Source of the DNA: Thermanaerovibrio acidaminovorans DSM 6589
GTDB lineage: Bacteria > Synergistota > Synergistia > Synergistales > Synergistaceae
Direction: 5' to 3'
Length of the DNA stretch: 64,000 bases
Assembly (NCBI RefSeq): GCF_000024905.1
Contig: NC_013522.1
Span: 682,001-746,000, forward strand
Shown here piece after piece: positions 16,573 to 25,760 of the stretch (positions within the stretch are counted from its first letter, which is position 1; each line of letters starts with the position of its first letter). A program made the position numbers and the translations under genes. A model generated the notes under the pieces. The model made no database searches and was not told the DNA's origin. It saw only the letters and a list, made by a program, of their open reading frames with translations.

Positions 16573-19149
16573 TTGCTGAACAGCTTCTTCGGCTTTGAGA
16601 TGGGCCGCAGGGCCATGGACTACTTCAGGCGGGGGATGGAGACCGCGGGGCACAACATATCCAACGCCAACGTGGAGGGTTACTCCCGGCAGCGGGTGGA
16701 CGCCTCCTCCAGTCCTCCCTTCACGGACCCGGGCCTTGCCAGGCCCGCGTTGCCCGGTCAGATAGGCACCGGGGTTCAGATCGATGCCATAAGGCGCCTT
16801 CGGGACCTCTTCCTGGACTCCCAGTACCGGGAGGAGGTTTGTGTGAAGGGCTATTGGGATGCGGTGTTGAACGCGGTGAACCAGACGGAGATGTACGTCA
16901 ACGAGCCCGCCGGGAAGGGGTTCCAGGCGGCCATGAACGATTTCTGGGCGGCCCTGCAGGAGGTCTCCAAGCGGCCGGACAACAGCGCCACCCGGGAGAG
17001 CCTGGTCCAGAACGCCAAGAGCGTGGTGGTCTTCCTTCAGCAATTGAACACCAACTACGACCAGTACAGGACCGCGTTGAACAAGGAGATCCGTCTCAAG
17101 GTTGACGAGGCCAACTCCCTGATCGACCAGATAGCCCAGTTGAACGGGGTGATAGAGGAGATAAAGGGGGTTGGGGGCAACCCGAACGACCTGATGGACC
17201 GGCGGGACCTGCTGGTGGAGAAGCTGTCCAAGATAATAGACTGCACGGTGGGGAGCCCCTGTATTGACGAGGCGGACGGGGACTTCAAGGTGGACCTTGG
17301 GGGCAAGCTGTTGGTCCAGGGCACCGAGGCCCGTCACCTGGTGCTGGTTCCCGTGGCTGGCAACCAGGGCTTCTTCGACGTGCAGGTGGAGGACAACCTC
17401 TTCTCCCACGTGTCGGATCCCACGGTGGCTACCGCCATCCTGGAGCAGAAGATGCCCGAGTCGGTGGTGTCCCTCAACGTGAACCGGTTGGCCAGCGAGA
17501 CCCGCTGGGAGCTGGGCCGCGGCGATGCGATGCTCACCGTCACCGACAAGGACAGGGCCCTGGGGCTTAGGGGTAGCTTCGCCTTGCAGGTCTCCTCATC
17601 TGGGGTGGTGAGGAGCTCTGCCGCCTTTCCCGCCGCGGGGGGCAACCCGGTGGGCACAGTCCTGATCCCCCCCACGGGCAACGCTTCCTACCGGTTCAGG
17701 CTCTCCGCCGGGGACTTCGAGTCCATGGTGTCGGTCACCTGGGACAGCGTCAACTCCCGGTGGGACATAACCGACAACCTGGGCAACTCCGCCTCCACCG
17801 CCGGAGGGTTTTTGAACCTGTCGGACCTCAACTCGTTCTTCGCCAACTACTCCGCCAAGGTAACTTCCTCCCTTTCGACCGGTGGGGACCAGCTGACCCT
17901 GTCCAGCGTTGACCGGCATCTGCTCTCCATATCGGACGTCCAGGGCAACCTGGGGTCCCTCCTGGGGCTCACCGGATCGTCCCCTGCGGTGACCATAGAG
18001 GTCACCGAGGCGGACTCGCTGGTCACCATAGCCAACAAGATAAACTCCGCCTACTCCAGCGATCTGGCCAGGAAGGTTCCTCCGGAGTTGACCACTAACC
18101 CGCCTGGCACGCCGCCGGAGACGCCGGAGCAGTGGCTCAGGTGTTTGGTTGAGCAGGACGGGACCACCGGGAACTACTACCTTAAACTCCAGAGTCACCT
18201 GGTGGGGGAGACCTACCGTATAAACGTCCTGGGGGGTAGCGATTGCGGCACCGGTCAGGGTGGCAGCCTATACATGGCCCGGAAGCTGGGGTTCGTTAAT
18301 GCCGATGACTCCACCAGCGTGATGACCTATTCGCAGGACGCCTACTTCGTCTTCGAGGACAAGGAGTACCTGTCCAGCACCAACGCCTTCAAGGACGCCA
18401 GGCGCCTTTCCGCCTCGGACCTCTGGTCCGCCTCCATGCCCACTGAGGTCTACAAGGGCCTCAGGCTGGAGCTCAAGGGGGTTGGGGCGACCCAGATCCA
18501 GAGCCGTCATCACGTCAAGGGTGGGGAGCTGAGGGGGCTTCTGGAGTCCCGGGACGACTTCCTCCTGACCCAGATGGACTGGTTCGACGAGATAGTCTTC
18601 GGTCTGGTGACCGAGTTCAACTCCCTTCACTACTCGGGGCACGGCTCGGGGGACTACATAAACACCACCGGGATAGACTTCTTCGTCCCCGTGGTGGGCA
18701 AGTACGGGGCCTCCTCCAATTTCGCCTTGAACCAGTTGCTGGAGATTCACTCCTCCCTTGTGGCTGCCTCCAGCGGGGATGGGGCTGGTCACGCTCAGGG
18801 GGCGGCGGGCAACTCGTCGGGGGATGGATCGGTGGCGCTGAAGCTGGCGCAACTCAAGCAGGCCAAGGTGTTGAACGGTCGCTCCGCGGACTTCAACGCC
18901 TACTACGAGAGCTTCATTGCAGAGCTGGGGGCGGTGGGGCAGAGGGCCTCCACAATGGCGAAGAACCAGAAGGCCCTGGTGGACCAGATAAACACCCAGC
19001 GGCAGTCCGTCATGGGGGTTAACATGGACGAGGAGATGATGGACATAATAAAGTTCCAACAGGCCTTCAATGGGATTGCTCGTTACATAACCACCATAGA
19101 CGAGATGTTGGACAAGATAATAAACGGCATGGGCCGGGTTGGGCTGTAG
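16573..19149 (+). CDS. flgK: Flagellar hook-associated protein 1 (FlgK)
   Basis: 858 residues, clearly longer than the usual 450-650. TTG start. The N-terminal D0 rod-type motif SFFGFEMGRRAMDY with HNISNANVEGYSRQRV (about residues 29-44) and the C-terminal helix MDEEMMDIIKFQQAFNGIARYITTIDEMLDKIINGMG are canonical. The extra length is a central region (about 290-640) with Ser/Thr/Gly-rich beta segments such as TIEVTEADSLVTIANKINS, similar to flagellin IN-type units. It forms the hook-filament junction with FlgL. Confidence 0.95.
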   Translation: MLNSFFGFEMGRRAMDYFRRGMETAGHNISNANVEGYSRQRVDASSSPPFTDPGLARPALPGQIGTGVQIDAIRRLRDLFLDSQYREEVCVKGYWDAVLNAVNQTEMYVNEPAGKGFQAAMNDFWAALQEVSKRPDNSATRESLVQNAKSVVVFLQQLNTNYDQYRTALNKEIRLKVDEANSLIDQIAQLNGVIEEIKGVGGNPNDLMDRRDLLVEKLSKIIDCTVGSPCIDEADGDFKVDLGGKLLVQGTEARHLVLVPVAGNQGFFDVQVEDNLFSHVSDPTVATAILEQKMPESVVSLNVNRLASETRWELGRGDAMLTVTDKDRALGLRGSFALQVSSSGVVRSSAAFPAAGGNPVGTVLIPPTGNASYRFRLSAGDFESMVSVTWDSVNSRWDITDNLGNSASTAGGFLNLSDLNSFFANYSAKVTSSLSTGGDQLTLSSVDRHLLSISDVQGNLGSLLGLTGSSPAVTIEVTEADSLVTIANKINSAYSSDLARKVPPELTTNPPGTPPETPEQWLRCLVEQDGTTGNYYLKLQSHLVGETYRINVLGGSDCGTGQGGSLYMARKLGFVNADDSTSVMTYSQDAYFVFEDKEYLSSTNAFKDARRLSASDLWSASMPTEVYKGLRLELKGVGATQIQSRHHVKGGELRGLLESRDDFLLTQMDWFDEIVFGLVTEFNSLHYSGHGSGDYINTTGIDFFVPVVGKYGASSNFALNQLLEIHSSLVAASSGDGAGHAQGAAGNSSGDGSVALKLAQLKQAKVLNGRSADFNAYYESFIAELGAVGQRASTMAKNQKALVDQINTQRQSVMGVNMDEEMMDIIKFQQAFNGIARYITTIDEMLDKIINGMGRVGL

Positions 19150-19161
19150 GGGGTGTGACGG

Positions 19162-22100
19162 ATGCTTCAGCGGGTTACTAACAGCATGATGCACGGCATG
19201 TTGCTGTCCGACATGCAGAGCAACTTGGCCAAGATGCTGGAGATCCAGAAGCAGCTGGCCACCCAGAAGAAGTTCTCCAGGCCATCGGACAACCCCATAG
19301 ACGTGACCAGGTCTCTCTCTATGGACACCACCATAACGGAGAACGTCCAGTACAGGAGAAACCTGGACGACGCTCTGACGTGGCTCAACAACACCGAGAC
19401 CGCATTTGACCAGATAACCAGCGTCTATCAGCAGGTCCGTCAGTTGGCCGTATACGCTGGGGACGGGGGGCTGGTGGACGTGGACATGGGGGCCATCGCG
19501 GAGCAACTGTACCAGCTGCAGGAGGAGATGCGGAACGCGGCCAACTACGAGGTGGAGGGCCGTTTCCTCCTGTCAGGTCTCTCCACCGGTGTCAGGCCCT
19601 TCGTTAGGGACTCCAGCGGCCGGGTGGTCTACAAAGGCAGCACCATGCCGGTCTACTTCGAGATGGAGCGCCAGCAGCTGGGCCGGGTCTCCTTTACCGG
19701 CCGGGACGTTTTCCAGGTGAACGAGAAGAAGTACACGTTGAGGAGCTTCGAGGTGCCCTTGGACTTCACCTGGAAGGGGCGGGACGAGATAATCCAGCTC
19801 CAGGTGGGAGATCAGGTGGTGAAGGCCCGTCTGTCGGAGAGGTGGCAGGACGAGAAGCTGGACAACGTGGCGGACAGCACCGACTACGACCGTTTCCGGG
19901 AGGCTTCGGAGCTGGAGGGTTACAGTCTGGACGACGTAGCCAAGGCGCTGAACGACAGCATAGAGATGGGGGATCTCAAGCGGCTGGTGTCCGTATCGGT
20001 GGAGAAGGACACCGCCAAGGGGGTCCAGCGGCTGGTGATAAGGAGCCACAACGGCCTTCCGGTTAGGCTCACCAGCTGGCCCGAGACTGACATACCAAAG
20101 CTCTCCCAGGGTGTTCGGGGTGTCGATGTTCCCCTGGCCCCCCCGTTTGTGGCGGACGCCTCTTCCACCCTTACGGTGGACTTCGGCAATGGGGTGACCC
20201 ACGACGTGGCGGTGGCGGGCAAGACCTTGTCCCAGATTGCCGATGAGCTCATGAAGGTCCCTGGTTTATGGGCGGAGAGAAAGACCGATGGGACCAACGA
20301 GTGGCTCCTGGTGGTATCCCGGGATCCGTCCAGGTCCTTCAGCATAAGGTCCACCGGCAACGTGGCCACCGATGTCTTTGGATCCGACACGGTGTTGTCC
20401 TCCGAGGTCCAGAAGAACGTGGATCACAGCCACATAGACCTGGTGCGGCTTCTCGGCATGGAGACCTCCCTGAAGTCCACCGAGGTTTCCCCCACTTGGA
20501 ACGTGGACACCACCGCATCTCCCCTTCACTGGAAGTTCATGGCGGGGGGGAAGAGGGGGGAGCTCTTCATAAACGGTGACCCGGACCTAACCATGGAGGA
20601 GCTGGCCCAGCGGATAAATGCGGTGATGGGTGAGTGGGTCGAGGCGGTGGTGGAGCTGGACGAGCCGGACGGGGCCAGCCCTAGCCCGGACCCTTTGGGC
20701 AACAGCGGTTCCAACGCCGAGGAGGCCACCAAGAGGCTTATCCTGAGGACCCGGGACGGCTCCCCCCTTGTGGTATACGATGGGGAGAGGGCGGGGGCCA
20801 ACTACGCCTCCCAGCTGGGGGTGGATACCAGCGTCAGGGGGGCGGGGCCTTTGACCTATCCGAGCGACGGGGCTGGGCCTTTCGACGAGAACATGCCCGC
20901 CCTGGTGGAGGTCCGGGTTGGGGACGAGACCTACACGGTGAAGCTCTGTCGGTTGAGGCACGACACGGGGGAGAAGGTGGCGGAGGCCATCGTCGCCCAG
21001 GTGAACCAGATGGCGGGGGAGAGGCTTTTGGACGTGGACAGTCTGTCCTCCTCCGATGACTTCGCCATCTTGTCCCTCACGGGACAGCCGGTTAGCATCG
21101 TGGACCGGGGCTATGGGGATCCCGCCTACGGCCAGTATACCGGTGGCGTGGCCATCCAGCTGGGCATCGCTTCCGGTGTGACCGGGGGCGGCGTGCCGGG
21201 CAACACCGCTGCCGGGGCCGACGGGACGGTCAGGATCTCCTCCCTTGGGCGGTGGGTTGACGTGCCGGTCCTGGCCACCGACGACGTGAAGAGCTTCCTG
21301 GACCGGGCCAGGGACCTGGCGGGGGATTGGTTGGATCTGTCGTACTTCGATCCGAGCCTGTCCAACCCTCCGGGGGGCACTAACGTCAGTTTCTCCATAT
21401 CCGCCAAGGACGGTTCCCCGGTATCCATCTTCGATCTGTCCGGTTCCGCCTCCAGCGTTTTCAACATGGGCACCGGTCTTTCGGGCAGTTCGCTTGGGGC
21501 TTGGACTCCGGTGGCGGGTGACGTGCTCACCATATCGGTAAACGGGGTGACCCACAGCATAGATTTGTACGATGAGAGCAAGGGGCAACCCATCGTATCC
21601 AACTTGGATGAGCTGGCGGATCTGATAAACGCCCGCTTTCAGGGGCAGGATCTCGTGGCTCAGACGGTGGACATGGGGGGGGGGAGCAAGAGGTTGGTGA
21701 TAACCTCCCCGAGGGGCTACGTGGTCAATGTTGACGAAAGCGCCATGTCGGCTGGGACCCAGTTGGGGCTCAATGGGACGTCTCCCTCAAGAGGGGGGTA
21801 CGGCCCTTTCAATCAGAGGGTTCAGGTGCGAACTCTGGGCAATCAAACCAAACAGGACTTTTTCGGTGTCATGGATGACCTGATAAACGCGGTCCGTAAC
21901 GAGGATCGCCGGGGTATATCGGACCATCTCCTAAAGAAAGTGACCGATTGGGGGGATAACCTGCTCCGATGTAGGACCGAGTGCGGGGCCTTGATAAACC
22001 GCTATGAGAACACTCAGGCTAGGCTCAAACAGAACAATGTGAATTTGACAGAACTCCAAAGCAAGATATCCGATGTGGATCTGGCGGAGGCGGCTACGCA

Positions 22101-22188
22101 GTTCCAGATGGCTCAAGCGGTGTACCAGGCCAGTTTGGCGGTCATAGCCAGGATAATCCAGCCGACCCTTGTGGATTTTTTGAGGTGA
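19162..22188 (+). CDS. flgL: Flagellar hook-associated protein 3 (FlgL), giant form
   Basis: 1008 residues against about 300 in model species. N-terminal helix (VTNSMMHGMLLSDMQSNLAKMLEIQKQLATQKKFSRPSDNP, split here as VTNSMMHGMLLSDMQSNL and the next 22 residues) and C-terminal helix with LTELQSKISDVDLAEAATQF are normal FlgL/flagellin D0-D1. Between about 230 and 880 lie repeated ~100-145-residue units, each ending in a strand like RLVIRS-NG-PV near 290, 380, 525, 634, 744 and 843. They resemble flagellin IN motifs and would protrude from the hook-filament junction. 12 bases after flgK. Confidence 0.93.
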   Translation: MLQRVTNSMMHGMLLSDMQSNLAKMLEIQKQLATQKKFSRPSDNPIDVTRSLSMDTTITENVQYRRNLDDALTWLNNTETAFDQITSVYQQVRQLAVYAGDGGLVDVDMGAIAEQLYQLQEEMRNAANYEVEGRFLLSGLSTGVRPFVRDSSGRVVYKGSTMPVYFEMERQQLGRVSFTGRDVFQVNEKKYTLRSFEVPLDFTWKGRDEIIQLQVGDQVVKARLSERWQDEKLDNVADSTDYDRFREASELEGYSLDDVAKALNDSIEMGDLKRLVSVSVEKDTAKGVQRLVIRSHNGLPVRLTSWPETDIPKLSQGVRGVDVPLAPPFVADASSTLTVDFGNGVTHDVAVAGKTLSQIADELMKVPGLWAERKTDGTNEWLLVVSRDPSRSFSIRSTGNVATDVFGSDTVLSSEVQKNVDHSHIDLVRLLGMETSLKSTEVSPTWNVDTTASPLHWKFMAGGKRGELFINGDPDLTMEELAQRINAVMGEWVEAVVELDEPDGASPSPDPLGNSGSNAEEATKRLILRTRDGSPLVVYDGERAGANYASQLGVDTSVRGAGPLTYPSDGAGPFDENMPALVEVRVGDETYTVKLCRLRHDTGEKVAEAIVAQVNQMAGERLLDVDSLSSSDDFAILSLTGQPVSIVDRGYGDPAYGQYTGGVAIQLGIASGVTGGGVPGNTAAGADGTVRISSLGRWVDVPVLATDDVKSFLDRARDLAGDWLDLSYFDPSLSNPPGGTNVSFSISAKDGSPVSIFDLSGSASSVFNMGTGLSGSSLGAWTPVAGDVLTISVNGVTHSIDLYDESKGQPIVSNLDELADLINARFQGQDLVAQTVDMGGGSKRLVITSPRGYVVNVDESAMSAGTQLGLNGTSPSRGGYGPFNQRVQVRTLGNQTKQDFFGVMDDLINAVRNEDRRGISDHLLKKVTDWGDNLLRCRTECGALINRYENTQARLKQNNVNLTELQSKISDVDLAEAATQFQMAQAVYQASLAVIARIIQPTLVDFLR
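20000..21760 (+). repeat. Tandem IN-like domain repeats inside flgL (protein level)
   Basis: About six degenerate copies, recognised by endings RLVIRSHNGLPVRL, LLVVSRDPSRSFSI, RLILRTRDGSPLVV, FAILSLTGQPVSIV, FSISAKDGSPVSIF and RLVITSPRGYVVNV at roughly residues 290, 380, 525, 634, 744 and 843. Units usually include a hydrophobic beta hairpin and T-x-x-x-IA-x-x-L/IN helix. DNA identity between copies is low, so these are old duplications. Confidence 0.6.
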
Positions 22189-22192
22189 TGTT

Positions 22193-22672
22193 ATGAGCGG
22201 GAATGTTAGGACAGTAAGCACCACTAGATTTGGTTTGCTGGAGGTCGGGGATGATGCTATGGTTCGATTCCCCAAAGGCATACCGGCCTTCGAGGATCAC
22301 ACCGAGTGGGCTTTTGTGGGGGAGGATGATAGCCCGGTCAAGTGGCTTCAGAGCCTCAAGGACGGGGACGTTGCATTGCCCGTATGCCCACCCCATCTGA
22401 TCCTGCCGTCTTATCAGGCGAAGTTGACCGCCGATGACCTTAAGATCATAGAGGCCTCTTCGGAGGATGAGCTTGGTATCATGGTGGTGCTTACTATACC
22501 AGGGAACGTGGCGGAGATGACCGCGAATTTGAGGGCCCCTTTGATATTTAACTATATCAAGCAACTTGGATGTCAGGTGATCTTGTCCAACGAGGAGTAC
22601 TCGGTGAGGCACCGGGTTTTTGCCCCTGGGGTGCCTGAGGCGAGCCCCTGTGGCGGTGGGGAGGGGTCCTAG
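22193..22672 (+). CDS. fliW: Flagellar assembly factor FliW
   Basis: 159 residues from ATG 5 bases after the flgL stop. Family features: VRFPKGIPAFEDH (about 23-35), PVCPPHLILPSYQ and MVVLTIPGNVAEMTANLRAPLIFNY. FliW binds CsrA and flagellin in turn: free flagellin titrates FliW, releasing CsrA to block flagellin translation. Its TAG overlaps the csrA GTG by one base (TAGTG), a fused regulatory pair as in B. subtilis. Confidence 0.95.
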   Translation: MSGNVRTVSTTRFGLLEVGDDAMVRFPKGIPAFEDHTEWAFVGEDDSPVKWLQSLKDGDVALPVCPPHLILPSYQAKLTADDLKIIEASSEDELGIMVVLTIPGNVAEMTANLRAPLIFNYIKQLGCQVILSNEEYSVRHRVFAPGVPEASPCGGGEGS

Positions 22673-22938
22673 TGCTGGTCCTCTCTAGGAAGCCTGGGGA
22701 GTCGATAGTCATAGGTGACGGCATAGAGGTTCGGTGCCTGGAGGTCCGAGGCGAGGTGGTGCGCCTTGGCATTGTGGCTCCTCGGGAGGTTAAGGTCTGG
22801 CGCAAGGAGCTGATCCAGGAAGTTACGGAGACCAACGTGGCCGCTGCCTCGGTGAGGCCTCCGGAGGGTTGGAGCCGTATTCTCATGTCCATTGCCAATG
22901 TTGAGGAGAGGAATGACTCGGATGAAGCCAAGGAGTAG
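22672..22938 (+). CDS. csrA: Carbon storage regulator CsrA
   Basis: 88 residues. LVLSRKPGESIVIGD at the N-terminus, GEVVRLGIVAPREVKVWRKEL (given in two parts: GEVVRLGIVAPREV and KVWRKEL) with the family Ala-Pro turn, and a C-terminal extension beyond about 60, of the kind that carries the FliW-binding surface in FliW-containing bacteria. It is an RNA-binding dimer recognising GGA in hairpin loops; probable target is the flagellin leader at 25644-25760. Confidence 0.96.
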   Translation: MLVLSRKPGESIVIGDGIEVRCLEVRGEVVRLGIVAPREVKVWRKELIQEVTETNVAAASVRPPEGWSRILMSIANVEERNDSDEAKE

Positions 22939-22944
22939 AACCCC

Positions 22945-25620
22945 ATGAATTCCCTTTTGCGCAAGAATCTTGAGGAGCTTAGGTCTCGCCAGCCCCTTTT
23001 GGCGGAGCGGATAGAGTCGGAGATGGCCAAGCTTGAGCCCGGGGACTTTACCGTCACCGATGTGTCCTCTGGCCGTTGGGTAAAGGACCCTTCCGGCAAG
23101 GCCTTCTTCGAGCGGATTGTCGATCATAGCCTGAGCGGGGATTGCCATATGGTTCTGGGGGTTGGTTACCCTCCGTACCTCTTCAAGGTGCTTCGGGGGT
23201 TGCCCAAGGAGGCCCTGGCGGTGGTGGTAATAGAGCCGGACTTGAGGCGCCTTTTGGCTACTTTTTCCATGACGTCGGTATACATGGCGCTGCCCAGGGG
23301 GTGTCGCCTCTCCTTCGTCGTCTGGGGTGAGACCGCCTTGGTGGATGAGGCGGTAGCTTACAACGTGGTTCCCCTTGGGATTTTCCTCTTTACCCAGGCG
23401 AGGAAGCTTGTCCACCGGGGCATAGCCGAGGTGGAGGGAGAGGCCTTGTCGGCCTTGGAGGCCAAGTTTTGGGATGTGGTCAGATACAGGGTAGAGTCCC
23501 TGGGGAACTCGCCGGAAGATACCCTGTTGGGTATCCGTCATGGGGCATTAAACCTGCCCAGGATCCTTGAAGGGGTGGATGGTAAGGACCTTGTCCGGAT
23601 ATGGAAGGACCGCCCGGCGGTCTGTGTGGCCTCGGGACCGTCGCTCAAGCGGAACGTGGACCTATTGAAGGGCAACGAGGATAGGTTTCTCATCGTGGCT
23701 TGTGATACCGCCCTGTTGCCCCTGTTGCGGAGGGGTATCGTGCCTCATGCGGTTACCACCATAGAGAGGAACCTCATGTACGAAGTGTGGATGCCCAGTG
23801 TGTTGGAGGAGTTCCCGGAGGAGTGCAGGGGGATACTGTTGGTAAGCCAGTCGGTGAGCGAGCCAATCACTGCCGGCCGGTGGCCCGGACCGGTGTTCGT
23901 GGTCGGGAAGATGGACAGTCCTGCCGACATGTGGTTGGTTAACGATGTCCTGAAGAAGAACACCATGCTGTCCGGGATGAGCGTTGCCCATATGTCCATG
24001 TGTTTCGCCGTTGGTGTGGGTGCCTCCAAGGTGGCATTGATAGGTCAGGACCTATCTTTTGATGACGATGGGGAGACCACTCATATGGAGGGGGCCGCTT
24101 CGTTGACCCCTGATGGGATAGCCCGGGAGCTGGCGTATCCAAGGTTGGAGGTGGAGGCAATTGGGGGGGGCAGGGTTAAGACTCACCAGATGTGGTACTA
24201 CTTCCTCCAAATATTTGAGCGCATCCTGCCCAACTTTGGAGAGGATAAGGTATTTCAGTGTTCCGAGCGTGGAGCCGTGATAAAGGGGGCGGGATGCATG
24301 CCCCTTAGGGAGTTTATGGCTCGATTCGGAGATGCCCAGAGGGTTCCCAGGGTTGGTGAGGAGGATGTTAAGTTTGGAAGTGCCGAGTCGGAGGTCTCTG
24401 GGATCCTTGTCAGGATAGGGAGGGCTAAATCCGACATCTCGTTCTGCCTTGATGTGTTGGATCAGATGGAAGAGGAGATCAATAGGGTATCTGCCCCTGC
24501 ACTGGCCCCTGCCAGGAGGAGGCAGCACGCCATGAAGGTGGCGGAGTTGCTTGACCGCCTTCATGGGGCCAACCGGGCGCTGGCGTTCATTGGTCAGAGC
24601 TACACTCACCTCTCCGGTGTCGTTATCGCCAAGACCAGGTTCCTCGAGACGATGGAGGACGTTAGGGAGTGGACCAAGGTCCACCTGGATATGGTTTCAA
24701 GCCATCGGGTGAATCTGGGCTTTATGCGCCAGTGGCTCGATTACATGGAGGCCATGCTCTCCCTCAATGTGGAGGGGGAGGTTTCAATGTATCGAGGACT
24801 TCGTGATGGGGATCTGCTTGAGCCTCTAGGGGAGGCGCTTGAGAGGTTCTTTGAGTCGGGTGAGTCTGACCTGCTCTCTCCCCTGGGGCTTTCCATATCG
24901 GATATGCTCTGTAGGGTGGATCTGGAGCGGCAGGAGGGGGTCCATCCCGAGCTCCTCTGGATGGCCGCCAAGTTCCTGGCTCTTCAGGGCAGGCCCTACG
25001 AGGCCCGTCGCCTAATGGGCAGAGCCTATGGAATGTGGCACGATACCGTAGCCCCCTCGGAGGTGGTGGCAGATTTCTTCATTGACTGGGCCGCCATTGA
25101 GGCCTCCCATGATCTCGTTCGAGCTCCCCAGTTCGAGCTTGCCATCTCGCTGTTGGACTCCGCAAGGGACGTGATGCCCCAGTGGACGGAGCGGATAGAT
25201 TCACTCAAGACCCAGGTTCTTGAGTCTCAGCGCAGGTACCTTGACGCGGTTAAGCTGGTCCCAGAGTACGACCTCCAACGCAGGCTCATGGAACGTAGAA
25301 ACGCAGCTCAAGAGGCCCTTTTGAGGCAGGATCTTCCACGGGCCTTTGAGGAGGTGATGGCCATGGAGGAGGGGCTTGAGAAGTATCCGGGCGACGTGGT
25401 GCCCCACCTCAGATGGCTGTCCAAGACTGCTCTGGACTGCCTAGGGTGCGATGATCCCCAAGTGGATGCCGCCTGCCGCCGGGCCATTGACTTCATCTGG
25501 GAGATCCGGGATCGGCTAGTGCCACTGGGTTTTCCGTTTGACCGTCGCATGTTGGACTACCTCCGGGATAAGGGGGTTGATGTGGTGGAGATTCAGGTGG
25601 AAGGGTCTCAAGTTCCTTGA
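22945..25620 (+). CDS. Maf-type (DUF115, MptE-like) flagellin glycosyltransferase
   Basis: 891 residues from ATG 10 bases after AAGGAG. The central MAF_flag10 domain (about 195-400) has VCVASGPSLKRNVDLLKG, the conserved FLIVACDTALLPLLRRGIVPHAVTTIE, and ALIGQDLSF. Long helical regions follow to the C-terminus. Maf proteins transfer pseudaminic or legionaminic acid to serine/threonine of flagellin in the cytoplasm before export. It sits immediately before flagellin and a few kilobases before a nonulosonate gene island, the expected donor pathway. Base composition begins to drop in this gene. Confidence 0.85.
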   Translation: MNSLLRKNLEELRSRQPLLAERIESEMAKLEPGDFTVTDVSSGRWVKDPSGKAFFERIVDHSLSGDCHMVLGVGYPPYLFKVLRGLPKEALAVVVIEPDLRRLLATFSMTSVYMALPRGCRLSFVVWGETALVDEAVAYNVVPLGIFLFTQARKLVHRGIAEVEGEALSALEAKFWDVVRYRVESLGNSPEDTLLGIRHGALNLPRILEGVDGKDLVRIWKDRPAVCVASGPSLKRNVDLLKGNEDRFLIVACDTALLPLLRRGIVPHAVTTIERNLMYEVWMPSVLEEFPEECRGILLVSQSVSEPITAGRWPGPVFVVGKMDSPADMWLVNDVLKKNTMLSGMSVAHMSMCFAVGVGASKVALIGQDLSFDDDGETTHMEGAASLTPDGIARELAYPRLEVEAIGGGRVKTHQMWYYFLQIFERILPNFGEDKVFQCSERGAVIKGAGCMPLREFMARFGDAQRVPRVGEEDVKFGSAESEVSGILVRIGRAKSDISFCLDVLDQMEEEINRVSAPALAPARRRQHAMKVAELLDRLHGANRALAFIGQSYTHLSGVVIAKTRFLETMEDVREWTKVHLDMVSSHRVNLGFMRQWLDYMEAMLSLNVEGEVSMYRGLRDGDLLEPLGEALERFFESGESDLLSPLGLSISDMLCRVDLERQEGVHPELLWMAAKFLALQGRPYEARRLMGRAYGMWHDTVAPSEVVADFFIDWAAIEASHDLVRAPQFELAISLLDSARDVMPQWTERIDSLKTQVLESQRRYLDAVKLVPEYDLQRRLMERRNAAQEALLRQDLPRAFEEVMAMEEGLEKYPGDVVPHLRWLSKTALDCLGCDDPQVDAACRRAIDFIWEIRDRLVPLGFPFDRRMLDYLRDKGVDVVEIQVEGSQVP

Positions 25621-25635
25621 TCTGACCTCCGATAA
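25608..25635 (+). promoter_or_regulatory. Sigma-28 promoter of flagellin
   Basis: TCAAGTTC (25608-25615), 12 bases, TCCGATAA (25628-25635). The -35 overlaps the last codons of the Maf gene. Same spacing and -10 as the flgM promoter. Confidence 0.8.
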
Positions 25636-25643
25636 GAATGCAG

Positions 25644-25760
25644 ATGTGTTTGAGGAGGTGATTGGTGGGAGGAGATGTTGCTGGTTTTCGCGCTAGTGGT
25701 GTGATGGAATCGACCAGGGTGCCATGGAAGACGCCCGACGAGACAAGGAGGTAGAGGATT
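25644..25760 (+). promoter_or_regulatory. Flagellin leader with multiple CsrA-type GGA sites
   Basis: The ~115-base leader contains six GGA triplets. The best site ACAAGGAGGT (25743-25752) overlaps the flagellin Shine-Dalgarno and matches the CsrA consensus core ACARGGA; another (AGAGGATT) abuts the ATG. A second dense patch, GGTGGGAGGAGATG, lies near 25666-25679. Distribution mirrors the two-site hag leader of B. subtilis. Confidence 0.65.
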
